A DNA stretch of 64,000 nt, from assembly GCA_026745465.1 (NCBI GenBank), contig JACYXH010000739.1, positions 47,501 through 111,500 on the forward strand, written 5' to 3'. The position numbers and the translations under genes were made by a program. Source of the stretch: Lota lota (taxonomy: Eukaryota > Chordata > Actinopteri > Gadiformes > Lotidae). Within the stretch, counting starts at the first letter, position 1. Each line of letters begins with the position of its first letter. Positions 53,699 through 64,000 of the stretch are shown in pieces. The notes beneath the pieces were generated by a model that did no database searches, was not told the DNA's origin, and worked only from the letters and a program-made list of their open reading frames with translations.

Positions 53699-53966
53699 AT
53701 TTGGCTAATAGGTGAAGACGGGCTGTTTTTAAACTAGCTTGGTTTTAATAATGACAAATGAGAACAATGTTCCCCACTTCTTTTAGCCATTTACCTAGAC
53801 ATGTCGTTGAACATGATGATGAATTTGGCCAAAAGATAAAGACGGTCTATTTTTAGCATGGGCATCTATGCTATAAATAAGCATCTATTATAAAACTGGA
53901 TAAATCTTAGCAAGACTAACGAGACAACCATTCCCCCTTATTCCACCTAGAGAGACATGACGATGT
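53699..53966. repeat. Diverged tandem duplication, about 124-bp unit
   Basis: Unit A starts at 53699 and unit B at 53823. Their first 33 bases match at about 26 positions (ATTTGGC, AAGACGG, TTTTTA in common). Their ends also match (GAC.AA.GAGA, TTCCCC, ACCTAGA, GACATG-like words). Unit B has about 50 extra bases (near 53860-53910). Confidence 0.6.
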
Positions 53967-54116
53967 AGGGCAAAACACACACATTACTCTAACGTTAACA
54001 TGATGAAACACCATATGAGTAGTAACTGCTAATCAATGTCCACCTCATGTTAATCCATGCTTTGCCTTAGTCATGTTTCCACCGCGCCGGCAGCGAAACC
54101 TTAGCTTGACACCGCA

Positions 54117-54134
54117 CCCCCCCCCCCCCCCCCC
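54117..54134. repeat. Poly-C tract, 18 nt
   Basis: C18 followed by TCCCACCGCCCCACCC. Confidence 0.97.
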
Positions 54135-54530
54135 TCCCACCGCCCCACCCACAACCAAATCATTCCCTCTTTTTGTTTACCAGGGGATATTTTGTAATCC
54201 CCACGCTTCCCCAAGCTATGGTTCAGAATGTCATCATTCCAAGAGAAGATGTCCGGTAAAATCGTATGACTTGACACCCTCCAAACTGAGGAATCCATCG
54301 CGTGGAGCTCTGTCAACGTGGACGAGAGACTATGAGATGACCTAGTCCAGCAAGACGAGGGCGACTGGATCTCCTGGGTTGGCATGCAGGAGATGTTGCT
54401 TATTGAGTTATTGAAGAAAAGCGTCTGAGTGCGGTGTACCCTTGGTGCGTCCTTAGCAGAGCGGCAGGCTGTGCTTGGAGTTCAACCATGAGATGTTGAA
54501 TTGTATTTGTGTTTGTTTTGATCTTCTATT

Positions 54531-54590
54531 GGCCTGTCTGGTCTATCTGTCTACGTGTCTGTCTACCTGCCTGTCTGCCTGTGTGTGCGT
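54531..54590. repeat. Degenerate (CTGT)n repeat
   Basis: CTGT, CTAC and CTGC units, interrupted. Confidence 0.85.
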
Positions 54591-54869
54591 TTGTCTTGAC
54601 TGTGTGAAAGGTGAATGAAGCACTACTATAGTTATCCTTAATAAATAACATCCCAAATGTTATGCGGCACAGAGCCTGTCTGGCTATGATTATGGATGAT
54701 CCCATAGCTTTGTGGTTCTCTGTGTGAGCTGATATATCAGAAGCCATCTCGGGTTACCGCTGGGCAGCAGCACTCAGTCCAACTATCGATCCCCCAGCGA
54801 GTTAAAGGACAAAGTAAGTCATCCAGCCGGCCTTTCTCTGACAGCGATCAACTAGTTCACTTCTTCATT

Positions 54870-55065
54870 TTAGACAGTCAAGATTAACCAAAGACACTTA
54901 CAGTCGAATTGACATGCATACGATTACCTACCTGCGTGTCCATTACATGTATCTTAGGCATCTTGCTAAAGGATGCCTACAGGCAGACTGCTGATATGGG
55001 TATCGAACCCAGTACCCTTTGGCTTAGAGTTGAACTCCCTTACCTCAATACTAACTTTAACCCTT
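54870..55065 (-). mobile_element. tRNA-derived SINE, minus strand
   Basis: On the minus strand: the B box GGGTTCGATACCC (55001-55013), CAGTCTGCCTGTAGGCATCC (about 54970-54990), TTTAGCAAGATGCC, then ACTGTAAGTGTCTTTGG near 54890-54905. The tRNA-like 5' end is degenerate. Confidence 0.8.
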
Positions 55066-57224
55066 TGGCAGCAACTAACACAACTAACATAATGTAATCA
55101 TGAAACTCTTTTTGTAAATCCTTGGGACGACCCATCATAAATTTGACATTTGGGATATTACGATTAGGATTAATTGTCTCAGAGCGTAATCTCATAATCT
55201 TTGTGAACTCTCCACAATGCTGTTTCAACAAACACTAGGAGCAAACAGGTAGAGGGTTTTTAGGGGACTCTAGCAGTTTTTTTTTCTTTATTTGTGCATT
55301 GAGTCAACCAACCTCTTTATGTTCATTCGTTTCATTTTGATGTTTTATCTAAAGTAATGTGTGATTACGTGGGTGTATTGCCTGCTAAATGAACCAGGAG
55401 CCACAACTCTAGGGGCCCCAACTGCCAGGCTCTCATTAACTCGGATAACTGACAAATAACAACAACAACTACAACAACAACATAGAAAACAAGCAAAGGA
55501 AACAATGAAAAAGTACATCTACATCTTGGTGTTGATTATATCACAACCAGGGCTTTTAGTTCGATATCATTCTGAAGGGGTTATTGTGCATCACGCCAGC
55601 ACTTTTATACAAGTGAGGCTGAGAACAGAAGTAGCTAATTCTTTTAAAGTGCTGCACAACCTTGTTTATTAAAAGGAAAAAGGGAAAACACAACTGGACA
55701 GAGTGCAGAGTGGCTATAGGAACAAGAACAGAAGGTTAGTAGAATGATGGTAGTGCATAATGGTTACATCAGAGGTAGTGCATTTCGTCAAAGTACATGG
55801 TAAATTCACCAGATGTAATAGCGGGCTACATCTCAAAAAGGTACATTCTAATTTCACCAGATGTATCAGTTCATCTCAACACAGTGTGTTCTAAATCGAA
55901 TGACTTTATAGGGGATATGCATTACTATCATTATATTATTATTATTATTATATATTATATATATATATATTGACATTGAGAAAGGGATTTGAAGGAGGTT
56001 TGTAGGAAGGGATAGTAGTCTTGTTATTAGAATACAGACGGTGTGATCCATGTTGGAACGATATGGGATTTCCTGAGACGCTACCGCAAGCTAGGCGAGA
56101 AGAAGGTCAAGGGGGGAAGGGGGGAGGCGAGGTTGGCGGTTGAGCATGATGAGGCCAACGCGCACGTGTGAGAGACGCGCAGGCACACTATCGCCTCTCT
56201 GCTCGGCCGTTACTCATTTGCATGGAAGCACAAGAGTCGATGTGCTGTCACGATTGAACGATGCATGCATAGCTTACAAGTGGATGCTGTTGTATCCACG
56301 TGTGTGTGTATGTGTGTGTGTGTGTGTGGGGGGGGGGCGTTAAATCATCGGTTTTAGCTAACACGCTAACTTTAAACCCATACCTAACTACGCGACAGAC
56401 TGAGTTGACACTATTTTGAGCAAATGTCGCTTATTGGAATCTTAGCATCTCTTAGAGTCTATTATTTCAGGTAGATTTGCCTTTTTACAAGGATGAAACA
56501 TTGACATTTATTCTTTAAGTGCCTCTCCACTGCATATCTATGCTGTATATCCTTAGTAAAATTCAAAGTAAGATGAGTGCAAGTTGCCAGTAAAATCATA
56601 AATACATTGGACAACATTGGAATGCATTCACATCTCAGAGTGAATTATAAACCAAAACAGGTTGCCCGACTTAATTAATTCCCATAATAAGCATTATTTA
56701 GGGTACACACAGGCAAGCATTTCTTGGAGCTCTCCGACTGTGAAGACAAAGCCAAAAAACTGAAGGTAATTTAACTCACAGGGTACATCAATGGGACATG
56801 ATTTTCAGTTTGTCACATGAGAGCAAATACAACAGCAGCGGCCTTATTCAGAGATGAAAATAACAGAGCCAATCACATGGCATTGATCCTGAAAGTCTTC
56901 CCAGTTTGGAGCTTATCAAGATGGTGGTCAGGTTGGGTGAAAAAATTTATAAAAGACAGGAACAGAAACCAAATAAACAATGGAGGGGAGGAAAAAATAA
57001 CCAGCCTCCAGCGATAATTGTTATTCCTCCATTACTCAAAGACACTCTGATCAAGGTTAGCGTCGCTTTTCTAAAGGGAGGAGGGGGGATAACGGTGTCT
57101 TGTTAGGTGACCTTTAACCCCTCGGCGCGGAGCCCGGAGGAAGGTCGGGGAAGGAGCGCAGTGGAGCCTGACTGATCGCTGTGCATTAGAGGAGCGCTCA
57201 AGGTGACCGCCCATCCGCCAGTTG
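55066..57224. other. Anonymous non-coding stretch
   Basis: No gene is seen. Includes an ACA-rich run (55450-55485), the second copy of a dispersed family (55610-55720, compare 41870-41980), an AT run (55924-55970) and a GT-G9 run (56301-56337). Confidence 0.5.
55610..55720 (-). mobile_element. Dispersed element fragment, related to 41870-41980
   Basis: AGTGAGGCTGAG, AAGTGCTGCACAACC, TTGTTT and CAACTGGACAGAGTGCAGAG follow one another as at 41870-41980, where they adjoin a SINE 3' part. Orientation is taken from that copy. Confidence 0.55.
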
Positions 57225-57300
57225 CCTCCTCCTCCTCCTCCTCCTCCTCCTCCTCCTCCTCCTCCTCCTCCTCCTCCTCCTCCTCCTCCTCCTCTCCTCC
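57225..57300. repeat. (CCT)n microsatellite, about 23 units
   Basis: An almost pure CCT/TCC trinucleotide array of about 70 bp with a CTCTCC change at its right end. Confidence 0.97.
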
Positions 57301-57580
57301 TGTTTCTCAATGCACCTCCTCTTGTCCTGCTCCTCATTGCACCACCAACTCCTCTTCTCCTCATGCTGCTCCTCAATGCACCACATCCTCCTCTTCTTCT
57401 CCTCGTTGTTGCACCTCCTTGTGTCCTCCTGCTCCTCTAGCACCCCCTTCCCTCCTCCTTTCCTCGTGCTGCTGCTCATTGCATCTTGTCAGCCTGCTCC
57501 TCATTGCACCTCCTCCTCTCCTTCTCATTGCACCTTTTTCCCCTCTCCTCATGCTCCTCATTGCACCTCCTTCTCCTAGT
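57301..57580. repeat. Degenerate minisatellite with CTCCTCATTGCACC core
   Basis: The core CTCCTCATTGCACC or close variants recur about eight times at irregular spacing (25-60 bp), embedded in CCT/CTT filler. It looks like a CCT array that captured and amplified an ATTGCACC word. It translates to long repetitive frames on both strands, which I do not regard as genes. Confidence 0.8.
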
Positions 57581-57944
57581 GGAGCGGCATAGCATCGAGG
57601 CAGTAGGAGGTGCACTTTTCTCATTGTGAGTCATTATGTTTAATGGGCCCCTATTGGCTAGAGCCCTCCATGGCATACAGTTCGGGGAAGAAAAAGCCCA
57701 TCACGCACTATCTTCCATCAAACGTATGAATATATTTGTTTGTTTGTTGACATTATGTTAGCCGATGTTGTTACAAGGATGATTCTCTGTGGGGGGTTTG
57801 TACGATGTTCTTTTTCTCCGCAATCTCTTGAAATTCTAGAATTGTGCTTGACCTCCACGACCCACTTGTGTGATCGTGGCATTTGTATTCATGATCTCGT
57901 GATGCAGTGTTTATTACTGTAAGAGCATTAGTTATATCGCACTC

Positions 57945-58205
57945 TGGGTGGCACGTGGCTCAGGAGGGAGCGCGGGTTGACTGGTAACCCGAAGGTTGCT
58001 AGTTCGATCACCGGCTCCTAGCTGAGTGTCGAGGTGTCCACGAGCGAGACACCTAACCCTAACTGCTCCCGACCAGCTGGCTGTCGCCTTGCATGGTTGA
58101 CACCGCCGTCGGTGTGTGAATGGGTGGATCAATGGGTGAATGTTAGGCAATATTGTAAAGCGCTTTGAGTGGCCACTGGATAGAAAATTGCTATATTAAT
58201 GTAGT
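57945..58205 (+). mobile_element. tRNA-derived, L2-tailed SINE, near full length
   Basis: The 5' tRNA-like region has GGCACGTGGCTCAGGAGGG (A-box region) and GAAGGTTGCTAGTTCGATCA (B box). The body has GAGTGTCGAGGTGTCC, ACACCTAACCCTAACTGCTC and GACCAGCTGGCTGTCGCC. The 3' end is TGTAAAGCGCTTTGAGTGGC then AAATTGCTATATTAATGTAG, the L2-type tail that such SINEs borrow for reverse transcription. It is one of the best-preserved copies here. The GGCACGTGG differs from the usual AGTGG. Confidence 0.9.
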
Positions 58206-59394
58206 CCAATTACTCTGTCACTCTTTCCTGGGTCCGTTTTGTTTTTATAATTCTTTTTTCAGTTTGCTGTGTTTAACTGGGGGTCAAAAGGGCCTGAAAA
58301 ATAAGACAAAATAAGAGCATCTGTTATATTCCGTTTTGTCTTTCTTTCGCCTCGCATCATGTGTCAATGTGCCACGTTAAGTTTAGAGGTTGTTACCAGT
58401 TCATTTTTTCACACCTTAACATCTCATACTTATATTCTGTACGTGTTGACTGTGAATACATTGTTGTGCTAAAACTGTCAGTCTATGAAGTGCACGTTTT
58501 TATGAGCTGGAAAGTAAATATTGCCTTGTTTCAAACCTAAATTATAAAATATTTATTTGCTTAAGCAGCTGTGCTTCTATATCCCCTGTAAATGAAATCT
58601 TAAAATTAAACTTAATTCGAGGCGTCATAAACAACGAAATCGTTGGCATGCAACACGCCTCTTATTCTTTTCTTTCTACGACTTTTTAACCTGTGCCTTT
58701 TTTGTCAATAAGAGCTATTGTAAAATCACATTGGGGATCGATTCGCGGTAGCTCTTCATTTTACTAGCCACTGACTCCCCATCCCTCCTGGATAGATAGC
58801 AATAGAGTATCGGGTATATAAGAAAACAAAAGAACAGATTATCATGTTCATTCCTCTGATACTTTAGTGACACCGTCCACAGGGGTGCCACAACCCAAAC
58901 AAAACCGCTGTCATCGTCGCTCTAGTCACGCGACCGCGCAGAGCGGCTCATCAATAGAAGCCCACCGCCCATAATTGAAACCCATAAAAAAAGTTCTGTT
59001 TGCAAATCAAATGGCACCTTTCAGCTGCTGGGGATGAAGCGAACACGGCCCTTTTTCAGGGGTGGTAGAATTGGCGCATTGCTCCATCGCTGTGACAACG
59101 GATACATTCGAATGAGTAAACAAACACGCTTTTTTATGTGTTTGACTTGGTAAATGCTCTGAGCTAACAGTACTTCGAGTATTTTGCATGGGTCGTTGGC
59201 AGAGTATATATGGATGTTTAATGAATAGCATGGAGCACAGGCTAACCTTGCTGTTTGTCCAGCATTAACAAATGAGATGTGTTGTAGAAGGCAAACAGAG
59301 TCCTGATTGTGCCCCGCTGATACGTCTCTCTCTCTCTCTCAGCTCACACAGAGAGACTGCTGACTTCCTCGTTTGTCTGTGTCCCTGAGTGTGA

Positions 59395-59770
<376 letters not shown>

Positions 59771-59895
59771 GACCAGCAGCTTGAAATGAGATTCACTCAA
59801 GTGCATAATCCCTCAGTTCTGCTTAGCTGTGATTAATTGACCAAATGTTTCTTATACAGAAACCGACTGCAGTGCTTTACCCCCCGCCCCTCCCA

Positions 59896-59910
59896 CCCCC
59901 CCCCCCCCCC
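59896..59910. repeat. Poly-C tract, 15 nt, next to an A-rich run
   Basis: C15 is preceded by CCCCCGCCCCTCCCA and followed by an A-rich segment (AAAACAAAAA and similar) to about 59995. Confidence 0.95.
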
Positions 59911-60494
59911 AAAACAAAAACACAGAAATTACAAAACTACAAAACTAAAAACATAAGACAACAACAAAAACAACAACAAAAGAAAAGAAAAAACATGTTC
60001 TTTCAAGGCCATATTTTCGTATGCACAGCGAAATATATAAATAAAATAAATGCTACAACAGAATAAAAAATGCTACCACGTGATCGCTAATGCTAAATCC
60101 ACATCTCACCCTTTTGGTGAGATGTTTAAGAGAGCTCCCCGGCCGATAAGCGTCAGGGAAAACGATATCATGCCGAGAACTTTTTGATCAATAACCCAGT
60201 TCTTTTTTTAGAGCAATTTGTAGAGGCAAGGTATCGCCAGTTTCACGTTCAAATAACAACTAAGTACGGTTTTGTATGTTAGTCAAGGTAAACTGGTAAA
60301 CTTGGTTACGTTACGTTACTAGACTTAACTAAGTTATGTTATGCTAGCCGAGATAACAAGATAACTGAACTGAACCAAGTTATCTCCACCATGGTTGTTT
60401 TCATGTGCTGGAGGTGTGATTATTGATTTCATAAAACACAGCAGGACAGGGCTTAGTGTAGAAACACACTGACAGCTCGCCTTCTGCTCTTTAC

Positions 60495-60650
60495 TATTTA
60501 GTCATTTAGGATAAGCTTTTATCAAAATGGTTACAGGCCATTCAGGATCAGGTAGGGGCTAGGGCATCTTACTCAAGGATGCCTATATGTTAGGCTTCGG
60601 ACATCAGGGAACCTCTTGGCTTCACTTGGAACACCCTAGCCACTACAATC
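60495..60650 (-). mobile_element. Degraded tRNA-derived SINE, minus strand
   Basis: ATTTAGTCATTTAGGATAAG at 60497 is the complement of the SINE 3' end. GGCATCTTACTCAAGGATGC matches the body. CACCCTAGCCACTACAATC matches the complement of a degenerate A-box region. It directly precedes the minisatellite at 60671. Confidence 0.65.
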
Positions 60651-60670
60651 TCCTTCTGGCCCTCTGGGTT

Positions 60671-61188
60671 TCAATGCAAAAACTGAGGCAGGAAAGAGTC
60701 ATGACCAGAGTGTTCCAATGCAACATACTGGAGCAGGAAAGTGTTCCAATGCAACATACTGGAGCAGGAAAGAGTCATGACCAGAGTGTTTAACTACAAC
60801 ATACTGGAGCAGGAAAGTTTTCCAATACAACATACTGGAGCAGGAAAGAGTCATGACCAGAGTATTAAAATACAACATACTGGGGCAGGAAAGAGTTATG
60901 GCTGGCGTGTTCCAATGCAACATACTGGAGCAGGAAAGAGTCATGACCAGAGTGTTCCAATGCAACATACTGGGTCAGGAAAGAGTCATGGCCAGAGTGT
61001 TTAAATACAACATACTGGAGCAGGAAAGAGTCATGACCAGAGTATTCAAATACAACATACTGGAGCAGGAAAGTGTTCCAATACAACATACTGGGGCAGG
61101 AAAGAGTTATGGCTGGCGTGTTTCAATGCAATTTTCTGGGGACGGAAAGAGCCATGATCAGAGTCTTCCAATGCAACAGACTGCAGGG
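60671..61188. repeat. 45-bp / 31-bp minisatellite, 12 units and a partial
   Basis: Unit starts: 60671, 60715, 60746, 60791, 60822, 60867, 60912, 60957, 61002, 61047, 61078, 61123, and a partial at 61168. Lengths are 44, 31, 45, 31, 45, 45, 45, 45, 45, 31, 45, 45. Each starts CAATGCAACATACTGGAGCA or a variant. The 31-bp units lack 14 bases (AGTCATGACCAGAG) flanked by AG. Units 6 and 11 share a distinct variant (TTATGGCTGGCG), evidence for block duplication. As 45 is a multiple of 3, open frames persist on both strands, but this follows from the period. Confidence 0.95.
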
Positions 61189-61705
61189 TACATTCAGTGT
61201 CTGCCCTTCTCCCAAGGCTTTGTGACACATGAACAACAGGACAAGACACTCTGGTATAAGGAGAGGGGAGTGAGAGCGTGTTAGATGGCCCTTTAGGGTA
61301 CACTTTGCATGTCTCTCAGATGCTGCCATTTTCTATATCTACTTTTTAGTATTTTTTATGTTTCTGATTTTACTGCCCGCAAAAAACGGATACATTTACC
61401 TTGGAGCTGTCTTTATAGATCACATTTTTTTTATATTATAAAGAAATAACTGTTCTAATTACATGTTATTCATTAATTTAACTAGCCTTCAACATTGAAA
61501 AGGAAAATTATATTGAGACAGCAACTTGTCCACACAAACAGGATTACCATTTTAACTGCTAATGTCACCTGTTTCGACTCACTGCCGCATAAGCCCTGCT
61601 AACATGGTAACACAAACACACACACATTCGTTTTTGTGGGTTTTAATTCATATTGTGCAAACTCGAAATAAGAAGCCTTTATATTGAAGCATGATCTAAA
61701 CGTTA

Positions 61706-61763
<58 letters not shown>

Positions 61764-61984
61764 TAAGATGTGTTTGACGTAATGTATTAGTCATTATGTT
61801 TCACACCCACAAGATTGCAGTCTTTTTATCTCGTCATTTGCCTAAAAGACTGTTCAATTATTTGGCTTCCTATCCTGGGGACCAGAACCCCAGCTGTGCA
61901 GCGTTTTGTGGTGTCTGAGAGCCGGCATAACACTTTAAAATGGTTAATGTTACAAATTCAAAAGTCGTGACACAAGTATAGTAG
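61189..61984. other. Anonymous non-coding stretch
   Basis: No gene is seen. Contains the AT array 61710-61760. Confidence 0.5.
61710..61760. repeat. (AT)n microsatellite, 25 units
   Basis: A pure AT array. Confidence 0.98.
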
Positions 61985-62165
61985 AGATGTGAGGCTTGGA
62001 TGTGTCGGACACCCAGCTGAAAGGTACTGGGTTCGATCCCTAATAGCCGCAGTCTACCTGTCGTATTACCTAGAGAAACTAACTACAACTAGCTACCTAA
62101 CAACTACCTGCTCGTTAATAAACTGCATCTGAATCCCCCTTGAGTTGCTTCGGATAAAAGCGTCT
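61985..62165 (+). mobile_element. tRNA-derived SINE, plus strand
   Basis: AGCTGAAAGGTACTGG and the B box GGGTTCGATCCC (62029-62040) are followed by CGCAGTCTACCTG, CTACCTGCTCGTTAATAAAC, TGCATCTGAATC and TTGCTTCGGATAAAAGCGTC. The middle has an unusual AACTAACTACAACTAGCTAC expansion where other copies have AAGATGCCTAACCCC. Confidence 0.88.
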
Positions 62166-62527
62166 CATTTTACTCATGACAGTAAAAGGAAAGGTGAGTT
62201 GTACAATCCTTTTAGTAACCAGACCTGTGCAGCCTAACAACTACAACTATGTGCTCCAGTCCGCCATTTTGGTCTTCTTCTGGTGGCTTCTTGTTTTAAA
62301 GCCACCGTCTTTCATGTTCTGCGGCGAGGTTTTGGACCTCCGAGGCACTAGGCCACCACTGCCCTCCCTCGTCTCAACAAATCAGCTCCTAGTTTTTACT
62401 GTTCGCCTCCTTGCTTTCTCCATCTCTTCCCTCAACAAATCGCTGCTAGGAAATATTTTCTTGGTATCTGAATAAGCTTCTTCCTGTCCTGTTGCTGCTC
62501 TCTTCTGACTTTTTCCTGCCTCAACAA

Positions 62528-62528
62528 C

Positions 62529-62558
<30 letters not shown>
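62528..62558. repeat. C18 followed by (CA)n
   Basis: The same C-then-CA arrangement as at 38633, but here without recognisable SINE sequence around it. Confidence 0.96.
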
Positions 62559-62561
<3 letters not shown>

Positions 62562-62681
62562 CCCCCTACTCCCTTCCCCCACTGTCTCTTTCACTTGTAC
62601 GTTTATTATTCATTAAGTTTTGCCTTTGGATCCAGGGACAGTGAGGCCGTGGTAGAGTTCAGAGGCGGCCTCGACACTGAG

Positions 62682-62711
<30 letters not shown>
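62682..62711. repeat. Poly-C tract, 30 nt
   Basis: An uninterrupted C30, the second longest homopolymer here. Confidence 0.97.
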
Positions 62712-62712
<1 letters not shown>

Positions 62713-63654
62713 ACATGTATGTGTGTCGTTCCGGGGGTTTCCTTTTGTGTGTTTATCAGTGATTCTTTGTGTGTGCGTGCATGCGTTTGCGTGTGTGTTT
62801 GTTTGTGTGCGTGTGAGGTTACCCAAAAGAGCATTTTTTAGAAGACAGTGTATTGGAGGGACTGAAACGCCAACAACCTGATACACAGAGGAACAATAGA
62901 GGAATAGATAAAAAGACAGAATGCCCCGTCGGATGGCTTAGGGTTTTGAAGCTACTTTATTTATCCTTCTGTAAGAAGGCAGCGTGTTTGCTGCAGGGCT
63001 AGGTATTCAGCCAAAGAATGGAGTGGCGAACAAGGTTAATGGAGTGTTGAGATCGAACGTGTGTGTTAAGTGCATGTCACTTGCTTGTTAACCAAGCATG
63101 TGTAATCATAATTTGCTAGCAATAGCTGCTCATTACTCCTGACAAGCTTCTTAATAGTTAATAATGGATTAGAATATACAGTTATATTCCTGAGTTGTTT
63201 CTTTCAACTTGTTATGCTTGGACACCTGTTCAAATGTGATTTTGTATTGTATTTGTAATGTAATGGCTTTTTTCTGTCGTTTTACTTCTGGTGAACTAGG
63301 CCAACTCAATTTGGCCAACTGACCGAATATTTGTGTTGTTCCGTTATACTATACGCTTTATGGTCAAATGTTTGTGGTTAAACTTAGAATTGCTTTTATT
63401 GTTTGACTCTCATTACTGCTTGACTCTCTTTGATCGAGTAGAAATAAGGAGGGGGCATTGATATGGATGTGACGCTGGTAAAAAAATGATCTCAGATACT
63501 GACGCTTTTCATCGGTACAAACTATGTGTGTGTGTGTGTGTGTGCGGGAGGGAGGACATACATCACTTCCTTATCACTGTCGTTTACAAGAGCTGCTTGT
63601 ATCAGAAAAAGAGCATGTCCGTCGTAAAACACACGCCACAACCGTTGCCTGTCG

Positions 63655-63775
63655 ACGGGGTCACATGACTTCAGGTTCAACTGTCACCCCTCGAAAAGTA
63701 TTGGGTTCCATCCCTACTGTCTGCTGCCGTCATGCAGTAACCCTTGAGCAAGTGGCCTAACCCCTTGCCTGCTCG
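63655..63775 (+). mobile_element. tRNA-derived SINE, 3' half replaced by a GT run
   Basis: TATTGGGTTCCATCCCTAC (B box, 63700-63716), CAGTAACCCTTGAGCAAG and GGCCTAACCCCTTGCCTGCTC follow the family, then instead of ATTAATGAC the sequence becomes GTGTGTGTGTTTGTG (63776-63815). The remainder of the SINE is missing. Confidence 0.75.
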
Positions 63776-63815
63776 TGTGTGTGTTTGTGTGCGTGTGTTT
63801 GTGTGTGTGTGTGTT
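63776..63815. repeat. (GT)n run at the truncated SINE end
   Basis: An interrupted GT run starting exactly where the SINE match stops. Confidence 0.93.
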
Positions 63816-63860
63816 TGCACACGCGCACGTATATTCACTATATCTGTATGCACTGTACTT

Positions 63861-63884
63861 CCCCCCCCCCCCCCCCCCCCCCCC
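63861..63884. repeat. Poly-C tract, 24 nt
   Basis: An uninterrupted C24. The remaining 116 bases to the window end hold nothing recognisable. Confidence 0.97.
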
Positions 63885-64000
63885 TTGTATATCCTGTTGG
63901 ATTATAAAACATCACACACCTCTCTAATTGTAAACCTTGGGGAATGGTAGGGCTTCCAGGTAAGCAGACAATGGCTGTGTTTGGCCGACCTTGTGAGGCG

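Larger units (their letters stand above)
53967..54869. other. Anonymous non-coding stretch
   Basis: No gene is seen. Holds C18 (54117-54134) and a CTGT-type run (54531-54590). Confidence 0.5.
62166..63654. other. Anonymous non-coding stretch with C tracts
   Basis: No gene is seen. Contains C18-CA (62528-62558), C30 (62682-62711), a GT/GC-rich run (62768-62816) and a GT run (63524-63544). Confidence 0.5.

Noticed and set aside
60671..61188. CRISPR-like appearance of regularly spaced repeats
   Set aside because: Units are contiguous, with no unique spacers, and the context is eukaryotic. It is a minisatellite.
60853..61284. 143-codon open frame with 15-residue repeats
   Set aside because: The repeat follows from the 45-bp minisatellite period. 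The minus strand is open too, and 31-bp units break the frame elsewhere in the array.

Overview
This window reads as anonymous, repeat-rich vertebrate nuclear DNA, most likely from a ray-finned (teleost) fish. I found no protein-coding gene, rRNA or functional tRNA gene that I can support. Long open frames are either translations of simple repeats or no longer than chance would give. The teleost call rests on tRNA-derived SINEs with the common fish 3' end (close to TCGCTTTGGATAAAAGCGTC), on L2-type retroelement tails, on a hAT-type miniature element with a familiar fish terminal repeat, and on very dense, very long microsatellites. A gadiform-like genome would fit the microsatellite load, but that is only a guess.

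Layout. 0-15 kb: three long GA/CT arrays (1.2, 5.4, 12.9 kb), a complete 388-bp hAT-type MITE with an 8-bp target duplication (4.24-4.63 kb), TAAT-rich possible conserved non-coding DNA (7.3-8.35 kb), SINE and L2-tail fragments, and an unusual pair of overlapping alternative hairpins at 9.6 kb. 15-25 kb: long CA/GT arrays, a solo LTR on the minus strand (17.47-18.04 kb), SINEs, a GATA array, and a 146-bp MITE with a 9-bp target duplication (24.94-25.08 kb). 25-42 kb: AT arrays, many G or C homopolymers, SINEs, CpG-rich patches at 31.3-31.7, 32.76-33.18 and 41.27-41.48 kb, a 16-bp minisatellite, an L2-tailed SINE carrying a 51-C run, and a cluster of inverted CCAAT boxes at 40.63-40.75 kb. 42-64 kb: a telomere-like interstitial tract (44.25 kb), two adjacent inverted-repeat elements (45.48-46.35 kb), a diverged tandem duplication (53.7-53.97 kb), a CCT array running into a degenerate minisatellite (57.2-57.6 kb), a well-preserved SINE (57.95-58.2 kb), a 45/31-bp minisatellite (60.67-61.19 kb), and more SINEs and C tracts.

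Since there are no recognisable genes, there is no pathway to assemble. The window is best read as intergenic or large-intron DNA. Its interest lies in mobile-element structure, repeats that appear to have arisen inside SINEs, the excess of G/C over A/T homopolymers, and a few candidate regulatory patches. Coordinates of repeats and element ends were read by eye. CpG counts were made by hand.
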